From: HXMU1420-2 sp034670145 | GTDB lineage: Bacteria; Pseudomonadota; Alphaproteobacteria; Rhodobacterales; Rhodobacteraceae | Direction: 5' to 3' | Assembly: GCA_034670145.1 (NCBI GenBank) | Contig: JAXMOA010000005.1 | Coordinates: forward strand, 1-64,000 | Length of the DNA: 64,000 nucleotides | Part shown: positions 42,985 to 51,309 of the stretch, in pieces | Layout of the letters: every line of letters starts with the position of its first letter | Position numbering within the stretch: the first letter of the stretch is position 1 | Made by a program: the position numbers and the translations under genes | The notes under the pieces: generated by a model | The model's input: the letters and a program-made list of their open reading frames with translations, nothing else | The model's database searches: none | What the model was told of the DNA's origin: nothing

Positions 42985-43773
42985 ATGACCCATCCGAACC
43001 TCTGGATCGGCACCAGCTGGAAAATGAACAAAACGCTCGCCCAGGGTCTCGCCTTTGCGCAGGCCCTCGCCGATAGTGACGCCACACGTGACCCGCGCAT
43101 CCAGCGCTTCGTCATCCCCTCCTTCACCTCAACCCGACAGGTGAAATCCGCCCTCGCCGACACCTCGGTCAAGGTCGGAGCCCAAAACATGCACTGGGCC
43201 GACTCCGGCGCCTGGACGGGCGAAGTTTCGCCCGAAATGCTGGTCGATTGCGCCCTCGATCTGGTCGAACTGGGCCACTCCGAACGCCGCGCCCATTTCG
43301 GCGAAACCGACGAAACCGTCGGGCTCAAGGTCGAAGCCGCCGTCCGCCACGGTCTCACCCCGCTGATCTGCATCGGAGAAACGCTCGAGGATCGAAACGC
43401 CAACCGCGCCCAGGAGGTGCTTGAAACCCAGGTCCGCGGCGCCCTGCAAAACCTCTCGCCCGCGCAACACGGCGCCCCCATCCTGCTGGCCTATGAACCG
43501 GTCTGGGCCATCGGCGAAAACGGCATACCCGCCACCTCTGATTACGCCGACGCCCGCCAGAGCGAGATCATCGCCGTCGCCGAAACCGTCCTGAGCCGGC
43601 GCATTCCCTGCCTCTATGGCGGCTCGGTCAACCCGGACAATTGCCAGGAGCTCATCTCCTGCCCACATATCGACGGATTGTTCATCGGACGCTCTGCCTG
43701 GAATGTCCAAGGATACCTCGACATATTGAACAAATGCACAGCAACCCTGCCAACCAACGGAGAAAACTCATGA
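42985..43773 (+). CDS. eryH: triosephosphate-isomerase homologue, EryH/TpiA2-type
   Basis: A 262-residue TIM with Lys13 (SWKMNKT), His98 (ELGHSERR) and Glu171 (AYEPVWAIG). Two positions differ from housekeeping TpiA. The substrate Asn before WKMN is Ser11, and the phosphate-gripping loop 6 reads AIGENGIPAT rather than AIGTGKTAT. That fits a longer substrate: EryH isomerises D-3-tetrulose 4-phosphate toward D-erythrulose 4-phosphate. It lies between eryC and eryI and overlaps eryI by ATGA. Confidence 0.87.
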   Translation: MTHPNLWIGTSWKMNKTLAQGLAFAQALADSDATRDPRIQRFVIPSFTSTRQVKSALADTSVKVGAQNMHWADSGAWTGEVSPEMLVDCALDLVELGHSERRAHFGETDETVGLKVEAAVRHGLTPLICIGETLEDRNANRAQEVLETQVRGALQNLSPAQHGAPILLAYEPVWAIGENGIPATSDYADARQSEIIAVAETVLSRRIPCLYGGSVNPDNCQELISCPHIDGLFIGRSAWNVQGYLDILNKCTATLPTNGENS

Positions 43774-44225
43774 AAATTGCCGTCGCAGGAGACAGCGCAG
43801 GCGAAGACCTCGCCATTCAGCTCGCAGAATACCTCTCCGCCAACCATGACGTGACCCAGATGTCGCGCACCGAAAACGGCCCGGACCCGTTCTATGCAAA
43901 CCTCGCGGACCGTGTCGCCAACGCGGTCCTGGCCGGAGAGTTCGAACGCGCCATCCTCGTCTGTGGCACCGGCATCGGCGTCTGCCTCTCGGCCAACAAG
44001 GTGCCCGGCATCCGCGCCGCGCAATGCCACGACACCTATTCCGCAGGCAAGGCAGCCACCTCCAACAACGCCCATATCATCACCATGGGCGCCCGCGTCA
44101 TCGGTGCCGAACTGGCCAAAACCATCGCCGACACGTTCCTCGCCAACAGCTTCGATCCCGAGGGCCGCTCTGCCGGCAATGTCGCCGCCATCGACGCGCT
44201 GGACGCCAAATACAATCAGGGCTGA
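43770..44225 (+). CDS. eryI: RpiB-type D-erythrose-4-phosphate isomerase, EryI-type
   Basis: The 151-residue product is RpiB/LacAB-like: AVAGDSAGEDLA, CGTGIGVCLSANKVPGIRAA with Cys65 and Cys72, then CHDTYSAGKAATSNNAHIIT and the GRSAGNVAAID tail. In erythritol breakdown EryI converts D-erythrulose 4-phosphate to D-erythrose 4-phosphate, which enters the pentose phosphate pathway. The ATG overlaps the eryH stop. It is the last gene of the operon, followed by a hairpin at 44234. Confidence 0.87.
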   Translation: MKIAVAGDSAGEDLAIQLAEYLSANHDVTQMSRTENGPDPFYANLADRVANAVLAGEFERAILVCGTGIGVCLSANKVPGIRAAQCHDTYSAGKAATSNNAHIITMGARVIGAELAKTIADTFLANSFDPEGRSAGNVAAIDALDAKYNQG

Positions 44226-44233
44226 CCGCCCGC

Positions 44234-44264
44234 GCTGATCCGGCCCCAATCCCGCCGGATCAGC
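44234..44264. terminator. 11-bp hairpin at the end of the erythritol-type operon
   Basis: GCTGATCCGGC (44234-44244) pairs perfectly with GCCGGATCAGC (44254-44264) across a 9-nt loop. It starts 9 bp after the eryI stop and includes the stop codon of the converging lactonase gene. It lacks a T-run but is well placed to end both transcripts. Confidence 0.6.
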
Positions 44265-45195
44265 CCCGACACACCGGCGAAATCCCGTTCACGTTCAAAT
44301 ACACCGAATACAGAGACGTCGTGCCGCAAATGAACAACCGGTTCAGCTTGGGGCCGCCGAAACATACGTTCGCCACGATCTCGGGAATATGGATCTTGCC
44401 AATCAGCGCCCCCTCAGGCGACAGGCAATGCACCCCATCCCCGGCCGAGCTCCAAATCCGCCCCTCCCGGTCCAGGCGAAACCCGTCAAACAGACCCGCG
44501 CTACACGTGGCCAGAACCGCGCCGCCACTCAGCGTGCCATCCTCTGCCACCTGATGGCTACGGATATGCGCCGGACCACCCGGCATATGCGTGACCCCGG
44601 TGTCCGAGACATAGAGAACCGACTCGTCACCCGAAAACGCCAGTCCATTGGGCATCACATAATCGTCCGCAACAATCCTTATGGCTCCGCTCGCGGGGTC
44701 CACCCGATAGACATGACAGGCCCCAATCTCGCTCGGCGCGCGCGCGCCCTCATAATCCATCAAGATCCCGTATGACGGATCCGTAAACCAAATCGAACCA
44801 TCCGATTTCACCACAACATCATTGGGCGAATTCAACCGCTTGCCCTCGAACCGATCCGCAATCACCGTCACCCGCCCGTCATGCTCGGTCCGCGTCACGC
44901 GACGGCTCAGATGCTCGCAGCTGACCAACCGCCCCTGCAAATCGACCGTATGCCCATTGCTGTTGTTCGAGGGCGCCCGAAACACCGATACGCTGCCATC
45001 CGTCTCGTCGAACCGCATGATCTGATTGTTGGGAATATCCGACCACAACAAATAGCGCCCCGCCGCAAACCAGACCGGCCCCTCTGACCAGCGCGCCCCG
45101 GTCCACAGCCGCTCAACCCGCGCATGGCCAATCAAACACTCCGAAAATCCCGGGTCGATCACCTCAAACCCGGTCCCCTCCAACGCGCCAAACAT
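44260..45195 (-). CDS. SMP-30/gluconolactonase-family lactonase
   Basis: The 311-residue six-bladed propeller has the family metal and substrate residues in WSEGPVWF, NSNGHTVDLQGRLVSCEH, NSPNDVVVKSDGSIWFTDPS and MPNGLAFSGDESVLYVSDTG. It hydrolyses sugar lactones such as gluconolactone. The ATG giving MFGALEG is preceded by GGAGGAG; the start 5 codons earlier overlaps that site and is unlikely. It follows the gluconate kinase and gluconate 5-dehydrogenase genes on the minus strand, so it probably feeds aldonic acids into that route. Confidence 0.87.
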   Translation of the reverse strand: MFGALEGTGFEVIDPGFSECLIGHARVERLWTGARWSEGPVWFAAGRYLLWSDIPNNQIMRFDETDGSVSVFRAPSNNSNGHTVDLQGRLVSCEHLSRRVTRTEHDGRVTVIADRFEGKRLNSPNDVVVKSDGSIWFTDPSYGILMDYEGARAPSEIGACHVYRVDPASGAIRIVADDYVMPNGLAFSGDESVLYVSDTGVTHMPGGPAHIRSHQVAEDGTLSGGAVLATCSAGLFDGFRLDREGRIWSSAGDGVHCLSPEGALIGKIHIPEIVANVCFGGPKLNRLFICGTTSLYSVYLNVNGISPVCRG

Positions 45196-45231
45196 CACCA
45201 ACTCCTCCATTCAAAAACCCGACGGGTCATC

Positions 45232-45735
45232 TCAGCCACCGGCGTCGCGCGCGACCCAGCCACTGGCGGCTTCGACCACCTGATCAAACGACAGGGCGAT
45301 ATCAACACGCCCGCCCTGCTCATCCGCCTCCAGATGCTCCAACGCCTCAAACTGACTGTCCAGCAAAGAGGGCGGCATAAAATGCCCGTCCCGCGCATTG
45401 ACACGGGTCAACAAGACATCCCGCCCCGCATGCAAATGCACAAAGAAAACCGGCTCCCCCACAGCCTGACGAATGATATCCCGATAGGACCGCTTCAACG
45501 CCGAGCAGCCAATCACAACCCGCCCCTCCTGCGCGGCCAGCGCCTGACCGACCTGCGCCAGCCACGGCGCCCGATCCGCATCCGTCAACGGCTCTCCACG
45601 GGACATCTTGGCAATATTTGCCGCCGGATGCAGGTCATCCCCATCCACAAACCGCAGCCCACAGCGCGCCGCCACCGCCGTCCCGACCGAGGTTTTCCCA
45701 CAGCCGGAAACCCCCATCATCACAAAACACCGCAT
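45232..45735 (-). CDS. gntK: gluconokinase
   Basis: A 167-residue GntK-type kinase: Walker A GVSGCGKTSVG, VDGDDLHPAANIAKMSRGEP and LTDADRAPWL are the family hallmarks. GCSALKRSYRDIIR and the MPPSLLDSQFEALEHLE lid region follow. It phosphorylates gluconate to 6-phosphogluconate. Its ATG overlaps the stop of the upstream gluconate 5-dehydrogenase gene (TAATG), so translation is coupled. Confidence 0.93.
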   Translation of the reverse strand: MRCFVMMGVSGCGKTSVGTAVAARCGLRFVDGDDLHPAANIAKMSRGEPLTDADRAPWLAQVGQALAAQEGRVVIGCSALKRSYRDIIRQAVGEPVFFVHLHAGRDVLLTRVNARDGHFMPPSLLDSQFEALEHLEADEQGGRVDIALSFDQVVEAASGWVARDAGG

Positions 45736-46502
45736 TACAGGGATGCCGTAATCCCACCATCCACATAAAGCGTATGGCCATTCACAAAACTGGACGCAGC
45801 CGAAGACAGGAACACACAGGCCCCAACCAATTCCTCAACATTGCCCCAGCGCCCGGCCGGCGTGCGTTTCTCCAACCAGGCCGAGAATTCCGGATCCGCC
45901 ACCAGCGCCGCATTCAACGGCGTATCAAAATAGCCCGGAGCGATCGCATTGCACTGCAACCCATGCCGCGCCCAATCCGTCGCCATCCCCTTGGTCAGAT
46001 TGGCCACCGCCCCCTTGGTGGCAGTATAGGGCGCGATCCCCGGCCGGGCCAAAGCGGTCTGGACACTGGCAATATTGATGATCTTGCCCGCACCACGCCC
46101 AATCATATGCCGCGCCACCGCCTGCCCCACATGAAACACACTGGCCACATTGGTCTGCAACAGCTTCTCAAAAGCCTCCGCCGGGAAATTCTCCAACTCC
46201 GAGCGATGCTGCATCCCGGCATTGTTCACCAGAATATCAATCGCCCCCTGCTCGGCCTCGAACCCGTCAACCGCCGCCCGAACCGCCGCGTGATCCGTGG
46301 CGTCAAAAGCCAGCGTCGCAACCGTCGTGCCCGCCGCCGCCTCCAGCGCGTCCGCCGCCACCGCCAGCTTGGCCGTGTCGCGCCCGTTCAGAACAACCTG
46401 CGCCCCCGCCTCGATCAATCCCCGCGCCAAGGCAAACCCGATCCCCTGCGACGACCCCGTGATCAGCGCACGCTTGCCCGCCAATGAGAATAAATCAGAC
46501 AT
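45735..46502 (-). CDS. idnO: gluconate 5-dehydrogenase (5-ketogluconate reductase), IdnO-type SDR
   Basis: A 255-residue SDR with TGSSQGIGFALA, VNNAGMQHRSELEN, NIASVQ, YTATKGAVANLTKGMATDWA and YVDGGITASL. The MQHR and APGYFDTPLN stretches are characteristic of gluconate 5-dehydrogenases. It reduces 5-ketogluconate to gluconate. It is the first gene of the minus-strand unit idnO-gntK-lactonase and faces the idonate dehydrogenase gene across a region with a LacI-type operator. Confidence 0.88.
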   Translation of the reverse strand: MSDLFSLAGKRALITGSSQGIGFALARGLIEAGAQVVLNGRDTAKLAVAADALEAAAGTTVATLAFDATDHAAVRAAVDGFEAEQGAIDILVNNAGMQHRSELENFPAEAFEKLLQTNVASVFHVGQAVARHMIGRGAGKIINIASVQTALARPGIAPYTATKGAVANLTKGMATDWARHGLQCNAIAPGYFDTPLNAALVADPEFSAWLEKRTPAGRWGNVEELVGACVFLSSAASSFVNGHTLYVDGGITASL

Positions 46503-46559
46503 CCAAAGCCTCTCCCCTCCATGATCCGCGCCACAAAAAGCCTAGGGCAAGGCGCAGAA

Positions 46560-46575
46560 TTGTTAACGATAACAT
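46560..46575. promoter_or_regulatory. LacI-family (GntR/IdnR-like) operator
   Basis: TTGTTAACGATAACAT contains TGTTAAC/GATAACA, a palindrome with six of seven pairs and the central CG typical of LacI-family sites. It differs at two positions from the GntR/IdnR-type site ATGTTACCGATAACAT that I remember from E. coli. It lies in the divergent region between idnO and the idonate dehydrogenase gene. No LacI-family regulator gene is present in the window. Confidence 0.65.
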
Positions 46576-46746
46576 GTTGCCGCCCCCCGCCCAATGTCAA
46601 GCTGCGATCCCCCCAGACGCAACCTAGACAAGCGGCCCGCGCGCCCCCATCATGGATCAGCCAAATTCGAAACACATCCGGTCAACCACAGCCGGACCCG
46701 ACCGCGCAGGCCCGCCCTGCACAGACCCGTGAGCCAAGGACAGATC

Positions 46747-47778
46747 ATGAAAGCCATCGTCGCCCATGCCGCCAAGGACCTGCGCATCGAAACCCGCGCC
46801 ACCCCCGAACCCGCCGCCGGACAGGTGCTCATCCGCACCCAGGCAGGCGGCATCTGCGGCTCGGACCTGCACTATTACAACCACGGCGGCTTTGGTCCCG
46901 TCCGCCTCAAAGAACCGATGATCCTCGGCCACGAAGTCGCCGGCACAATCCACGCCCTCGGCCCGGATGTCTCCGGACTGAAAACTGGTCAGCTCGTGGC
47001 CATCTCCCCCTCACGCGCCTGCCAGACCTGCGCCTATTGCCACGAAGGCCGCCAGAACCACTGCCTCAACATGCGGTTCTACGGCTCCGCCATGCCCTTT
47101 CCCCACATCCAGGGCGCCTTTCAGGAATGGCTCGTCGCAGACGCCAGCCAATGCGCCGTCGCCGATGGGCTGACGCCCGGTCAGGCCGCCATGGCCGAGC
47201 CCCTCTCCGTCGTCCTGCACGCCGCCAAACGCGCCGGAGACCTGATGGGCAAACGCGTGCTGGTGACAGGGTGCGGCCCCATTGGCCTGCTCGCCGTGCT
47301 GGTCGCCCGCGCCGCCGGCGCAGCCCAGATCGTGGCCACGGATATCACCGAATTCACCCTGAACATGGCCCACCAAATCGGCGCCGACAGCACCCATAAC
47401 GTCGCCTCCGACCCGGAGGCGCTGGACAGCTACACCGCTGACAAAGGTCATTTCGACATCCTCTTCGAATGCACCGGCGTCGCCCAGGTGGTCGCCTCCA
47501 CCATCCCCGCCATGCGCCCCGGAGCCACCATGATGCAGCTGGGGCTGGGCGGCGACATGACACTGCCCGTGCAGGCCATGACCGCCAAAGAGCTCCAGTT
47601 CAAAGGCTCGTTCCGCTTCCATGAAGAGTTCTTCTCAGCGGTCGACCTGATGCGCAATGGCCGCCTGAATGTGACCCCGCTGATCACCGCGACCCTGCCG
47701 CTCGATCAGATGCACGATGCCTTCAACCTGGCCTCTGACCGCCAGCAGGCGCTCAAAGTCCAGATCGACTTCACCTGA
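46747..47778 (+). CDS. idnD: L-idonate 5-dehydrogenase, zinc-binding MDR family
   Basis: A 343-residue medium-chain dehydrogenase. Catalytic zinc ligands are in GGICGSDLHYYNHGGFG and GHEVAG. A structural-zinc loop is present with the cysteines of RACQTCAYCHEGRQNHC, and the cofactor motif is VTGCGPIGLLAVL. GSDLHYYNHGGFG is typical of IdnD. It oxidises L-idonate to 5-ketogluconate, which IdnO and GntK then use, so the whole L-idonate route is encoded here. AAGGA precedes the ATG; an upstream extension is not supported. Confidence 0.88.
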   Translation: MKAIVAHAAKDLRIETRATPEPAAGQVLIRTQAGGICGSDLHYYNHGGFGPVRLKEPMILGHEVAGTIHALGPDVSGLKTGQLVAISPSRACQTCAYCHEGRQNHCLNMRFYGSAMPFPHIQGAFQEWLVADASQCAVADGLTPGQAAMAEPLSVVLHAAKRAGDLMGKRVLVTGCGPIGLLAVLVARAAGAAQIVATDITEFTLNMAHQIGADSTHNVASDPEALDSYTADKGHFDILFECTGVAQVVASTIPAMRPGATMMQLGLGGDMTLPVQAMTAKELQFKGSFRFHEEFFSAVDLMRNGRLNVTPLITATLPLDQMHDAFNLASDRQQALKVQIDFT

Positions 47779-47788
47779 CCGACAGGGG

Positions 47789-47821
47789 CGATGCGGGGGC
47801 GACGCGGGGGCAATCCGCGGG
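47789..47821. repeat. three imperfect 11-bp tandem repeats
   Basis: CGATGCGGGGG, CGACGCGGGGG and CAATCCGCGGG follow one another directly between the converging idnD and amphi-Trp genes. They may be a slippage product of G-rich sequence; no function is apparent. Confidence 0.45.
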
Positions 47822-47870
47822 CGGCAAAAGCTCAGACATCACACCAATATCGCGCCGCAATAGGCTGATA

Positions 47871-48140
47871 TTACGTTACTTTCGGAGCTGACTTCTTTTC
47901 CAGAACCGGCGCACGCTCCTGCCAGGACAGCCGGATATCCACCCGACACCGGCCATCCGCCCGATCCGCCTTGATCCGCAGGTTCAACAGGCTGTCCAGC
48001 GGCAGGGTCAGCTCCTCCCGGTCATCGCTCAACACAACCTCACCCTTGCCAATCGCCTTGCTCAGCGAATCCAGCAACGCCTTGACCGACTTCTTGTCCT
48101 GCAAGGATTCATGCAGGAATTTGCCGTCAGAATGTGCCAT
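47871..48140 (-). CDS. amphi-Trp domain protein
   Basis: An 89-residue protein of the amphi-Trp type: KFLHESLQDKKSVKALLDSL, SKAIGKGEVVLSDDREELTL, then alternating basic/acidic strands ending SWQERAPV. Amphi-Trp proteins are associated with the GAK system, a conserved set with CofD-like, ATP-grasp and HprK-related members, as I recall the TIGRFAMs definitions. The function is unknown. It is the last gene of a six-gene minus-strand operon. The ATG at 48140 is preferred; a GTG two codons earlier is possible. Confidence 0.85.
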   Translation of the reverse strand: MAHSDGKFLHESLQDKKSVKALLDSLSKAIGKGEVVLSDDREELTLPLDSLLNLRIKADRADGRCRVDIRLSWQERAPVLEKKSAPKVT

Positions 48141-48151
48141 ACTCACCCACC

Positions 48152-49498
48152 TCAGATTGCAAAGGACGCGGGCTGAAAATGCTTGGCCTTGGGATAATCC
48201 GCGCTCAGCCCCACAACGTCCCCGCTGGGATAGATCAATGTGGCACCCGCGCCAATCCCCGATAGCCCCTCCAGGCTCCGCGAGGCCCGGTCCAGCGTCA
48301 CATCCCCCTCCAGATGCAACAGCCCGCGTTTGCTGACCAACCGTTGCCCGGCGTGGTTGTTCACATGCCCCTGCACCACCAGCTTTATGCCCCAGCCATG
48401 CAGCGCCCGCACACCCGCCTCTGTCAGCGCCCGGTCCGACAGGCGATATTTGGTGCGCACCAGATTGCCGACCTGCCCGGTGTAAAACCGAAAAGGCGCG
48501 CGCCGGGCATCCTTCAGAAACCGGCTGTTGACCGCATCAGGGCCCTGCGCCACCAACAGATGACTGATCTCGTCACACAGGCCCGCATGCACAAACAGGA
48601 TCGAGCCGACCCGCTCCACCACCTTCATCCGCTGGTAAAACCAGTGATAGGCGCCGCCCGGTGACAGGAACAGATCCCGCGCCACCTCCACCGCCCCGTA
48701 CAGCTGGCGCATCGTCAGCCCCGCACGCGCAATCGCCGCCTCCAGGCCTTGCGTTTTCTCGTCCAGCTTCTGCAACTCCCGGTCCACCAAGGCCGCGCCA
48801 AGCGGACCCGCCGCCTGCGCAAACCGCTCGGGCCAATCCGCATCCGGAAACAACGCCGCCCGGCACGCGGCCTCATCCGGCACCCGATGCAGGATCGCGC
48901 CCACATCATGGCGGTCCCAGATCTCGCGCAGCAAAGGGATCGCCTTGCGCGCCATACGCACAAACAGATGCTCGCTCAGCGCCGTGCGCGGCCCGGCCAG
49001 GGCAACCAGCGCCACAAACAGACGCAGGTCATGATTGCCCGCCAGCAGATGCACATCCGCGCCTGTCGCAAACAGCGCCGCAATCGCATCCAACAGATCC
49101 AGATTGCTCGGCCCCTTGTCCAGACAATCGCCACCGATCACGATCCGCGCCCGCCGCCCAAATGCGGTCAGCGCAAAGGCATCCGTACCCGCCCCAAACC
49201 GCCGGATCGTCCCGGCCGCCACCAAAGACCGCAAAAACCCTTCCGCATCCGCATGCGGATCCGACACAAAGACAATCGGGCGATCCGGCCATTCCCATGG
49301 CCCATGCGAGGCCGCAGCCCGCAGGCTGACCTGAACCCGATCCAGGCTCGCAGCCGAACCCTCCGCCGAATGCCCCTGATCCAAAGGCCAGCTGATACAA
49401 TCGCGTGGCAGATCGCTCAGTTCGGCCAGATCGTCAAAGACAGGCGGCAACAATTCCGACGGAGCCCACCGCCCAGACGCAAACTCCACCACCAGCAC
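48152..49498 (-). CDS. PPP-like metallophosphoesterase
   Basis: The 448-residue enzyme has all metallophosphoesterase motifs: SDPHAD (79-84), GGDCLDKG (122-129), GNHD (154-157), FVHAG and GHVNNH near the C-terminus. The order is that of the PPP Ser/Thr phosphatase and diadenosine tetraphosphatase families. The N-terminal 70 residues and the insert between GNHD and FVHAG have no recognisable domain. It is followed 5 bp later by the amphi-Trp gene. Within the GAK-type cluster it is the likely eraser of a phosphate added by one of the kinases. Confidence 0.82.
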   Translation of the reverse strand: MLVVEFASGRWAPSELLPPVFDDLAELSDLPRDCISWPLDQGHSAEGSAASLDRVQVSLRAAASHGPWEWPDRPIVFVSDPHADAEGFLRSLVAAGTIRRFGAGTDAFALTAFGRRARIVIGGDCLDKGPSNLDLLDAIAALFATGADVHLLAGNHDLRLFVALVALAGPRTALSEHLFVRMARKAIPLLREIWDRHDVGAILHRVPDEAACRAALFPDADWPERFAQAAGPLGAALVDRELQKLDEKTQGLEAAIARAGLTMRQLYGAVEVARDLFLSPGGAYHWFYQRMKVVERVGSILFVHAGLCDEISHLLVAQGPDAVNSRFLKDARRAPFRFYTGQVGNLVRTKYRLSDRALTEAGVRALHGWGIKLVVQGHVNNHAGQRLVSKRGLLHLEGDVTLDRASRSLEGLSGIGAGATLIYPSGDVVGLSADYPKAKHFQPASFAI

Positions 49499-49504
49499 CG
49501 CCCT

Positions 49505-50209
49505 CTAATCCATTGCATGATCGGATTGTCCGCGCTGCTTCCAGGCACCGCTAAATCGGGCCCATCTATCCGCACCTTCGTAACAGATTATTAAAGGTCG
49601 GGCGTGATACATGCTCACACGGGCAATTTCCTCCCGCGCCAGAATCCCCAGGTGGCTGGCCGCATGGCGAAACGACGCGCCATGCCCGAAAAACAGCGTC
49701 AGCTGCCCCTCTGCCGCCCCCTCTGGCGGTGCGCTCGCCAGAACCTCGCGCAGATGCGCCGCCACCCGCGCCCCTGCCATCATCAGCGATTCTGCCCCCT
49801 GCAACGGCAACTGATACTCACTCAGCGATTTCCACCCAACGGGCGGCGCCTCGAACCGAGGGTCCAGCCGCAGAACCTCCTCCACCTCATCCACCGTCAG
49901 ATTGGCCGCACTGCCCAGCGACCGCTCCGCCAGCGACGCGCTTTCGCAGACCCGCGCCTCATGACCCGCCCCGGCCAGAACCTCCACAGCGCCCTGCGCC
50001 GTCTGCCAGGCCCGCAATTGATGCGACGACCACACAACCGGGTCCAACGCCCAGCCGGTCTCGCGCAACAGCGCCGCAATCTGCGCGCCACAGGCCCGCG
50101 CCTGCTCTGTTCCTTGAGCGGTCAAGCCATAGGGCTGCAACGCCGAAGGCACCCCGACACGCTGCGCATAGGCCCCATGCCGGATCAGAGCGCCATAGCG
50201 CCGCGTCAA
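49505..50209 (-). CDS. histidine phosphatase family protein
   Basis: A 234-residue branch-1 histidine phosphatase. ALIRHGAYAQ holds the RHG phosphohistidine motif, and FFGHGASFRHAASHLG holds the second catalytic His. SSHQLRAWQTAQGAVEVL with its Arg lies in between as in the family. It removes phosphate from a protein or small molecule. It overlaps the HprK-related kinase gene by 4 bp, pairing a phosphatase with a kinase. Confidence 0.85.
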   Translation of the reverse strand: MTRRYGALIRHGAYAQRVGVPSALQPYGLTAQGTEQARACGAQIAALLRETGWALDPVVWSSHQLRAWQTAQGAVEVLAGAGHEARVCESASLAERSLGSAANLTVDEVEEVLRLDPRFEAPPVGWKSLSEYQLPLQGAESLMMAGARVAAHLREVLASAPPEGAAEGQLTLFFGHGASFRHAASHLGILAREEIARVSMYHARPLIICYEGADRWARFSGAWKQRGQSDHAMD

Positions 50210-51309
50210 CCGACCGCCCCGCCGCCAAACAGATCACCACCCGCCTGCATCAAGGCATCGAAATCCACCCGCCCGGAAACCTCGCACACCCGAACCCCGG
50301 CCAGCGCCGACAGGTAATCCGCTGCAACCGGCCCGCCATGATTGCTCAGAAACACACCATCCGCCCCCTGATAAAAGGGGCCCGGGCTCTTCATGATCGC
50401 GCCCAGCAAATCGGGCCGCTGCGCCAGATCCACCTGTTCGATCCGCGTGGCCTCCGGCGTATCCCGCTGCCAGTTCAGCACCCAGAAATCCGTCAGAGGC
50501 GCCCCATAGCGCACCCGCCCGGAGCCATAAATCTCTCTGACAATCAGGTCGTATTTCTCTTCCAAATGCCACAGCTGCGCCTGTGGCATCGCGCGCAAGG
50601 CCGCCAAACGCTCTGCCCCCAGCATCGGATGCAGCCGCGCATTATGCAGGATCGTGCCCGGATTGATCCGAGGCTCCTTGGGAATGCCCAGCGCCTCGGG
50701 AAACGGCGTCGCCGCGCGCACCAGCAACCGGTCATTGGTCACAAAGGACAGCGCAGGCAGATCCATCATCCGCAACACCGAGGTCGACTTGCCGCCCCCC
50801 GACAGGCCCGCAATCGCCAATGTCCGCGCCCCATCCGTCACCGCCGCCGCATGGCACATCTGCCAACCCTGCCGCTGCGCCATGTTCAGGATCTGAGTGT
50901 TGACGAAATTCACCACCTGATTGGGGTGCTGGGCACAGGGACCAAAGGCAATCACCGCCGCCTCCGATTGCAAGAACGTCACCCCTGTGCGCAGCTTATG
51001 CACCAGCCGCCCGTCGCTCAACGCATGAATGGCATCCTTGCGCCCGGTCTTGCCCGGTTCGCGCGCCCACTCCACCCATGGCGGCACATCCGCAGTCAGC
51101 GCCTGACCGTCCAGAACCTCGACCACCACATCCGCCAAACCTTCGCGGCCCAGCGCCTCGTGGAAATAGACCCGCAGCTCTTCGCGCAAAGGCCCCTCAC
51201 ACAAGAGTTTCAGCCGATAAGGCCCAACCTGCAACCACAGCGGCGCGGCCGAGGCCACCGCCCCACGATCCAGCTGCGCCACCACATCCGCCACACAGGT
51301 CAGACTCAT
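50206..51309 (-). CDS. HprK-related kinase (HprK-related kinase B type)
   Basis: A 367-residue protein whose P-loop GLSGGGKSTSVLRMM (about 168-182) follows MCHAAAVTDGARTLAIA. FVTNDRLLV takes the place of the metal-binding acidic stretch. This resembles the C-terminal catalytic domain of HPr kinase/phosphorylase without its N-terminal domain. The first 130 residues are specific to the GAK group. No phosphotransferase-system genes are nearby, so HPr is probably not the target. It overlaps the ATP-grasp gene and the histidine phosphatase gene by 4 bp each. Confidence 0.85.
   Translation of the reverse strand: MSLTCVADVVAQLDRGAVASAAPLWLQVGPYRLKLLCEGPLREELRVYFHEALGREGLADVVVEVLDGQALTADVPPWVEWAREPGKTGRKDAIHALSDGRLVHKLRTGVTFLQSEAAVIAFGPCAQHPNQVVNFVNTQILNMAQRQGWQMCHAAAVTDGARTLAIAGLSGGGKSTSVLRMMDLPALSFVTNDRLLVRAATPFPEALGIPKEPRINPGTILHNARLHPMLGAERLAALRAMPQAQLWHLEEKYDLIVREIYGSGRVRYGAPLTDFWVLNWQRDTPEATRIEQVDLAQRPDLLGAIMKSPGPFYQGADGVFLSNHGGPVAADYLSALAGVRVCEVSGRVDFDALMQAGGDLFGGGAVG

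Noticed and set aside
47789..47821. CRISPR-like repeats
   Set aside because: The units are 11 bp, imperfect and directly adjacent, with no spacers and no cas genes.
50206..51309. Genuine HPr kinase/phosphorylase of a PTS
   Set aside because: The N-terminal region is unlike HprK, no HPr, EIIA or PTS genes are nearby, and the gene is embedded in the GAK-type operon.
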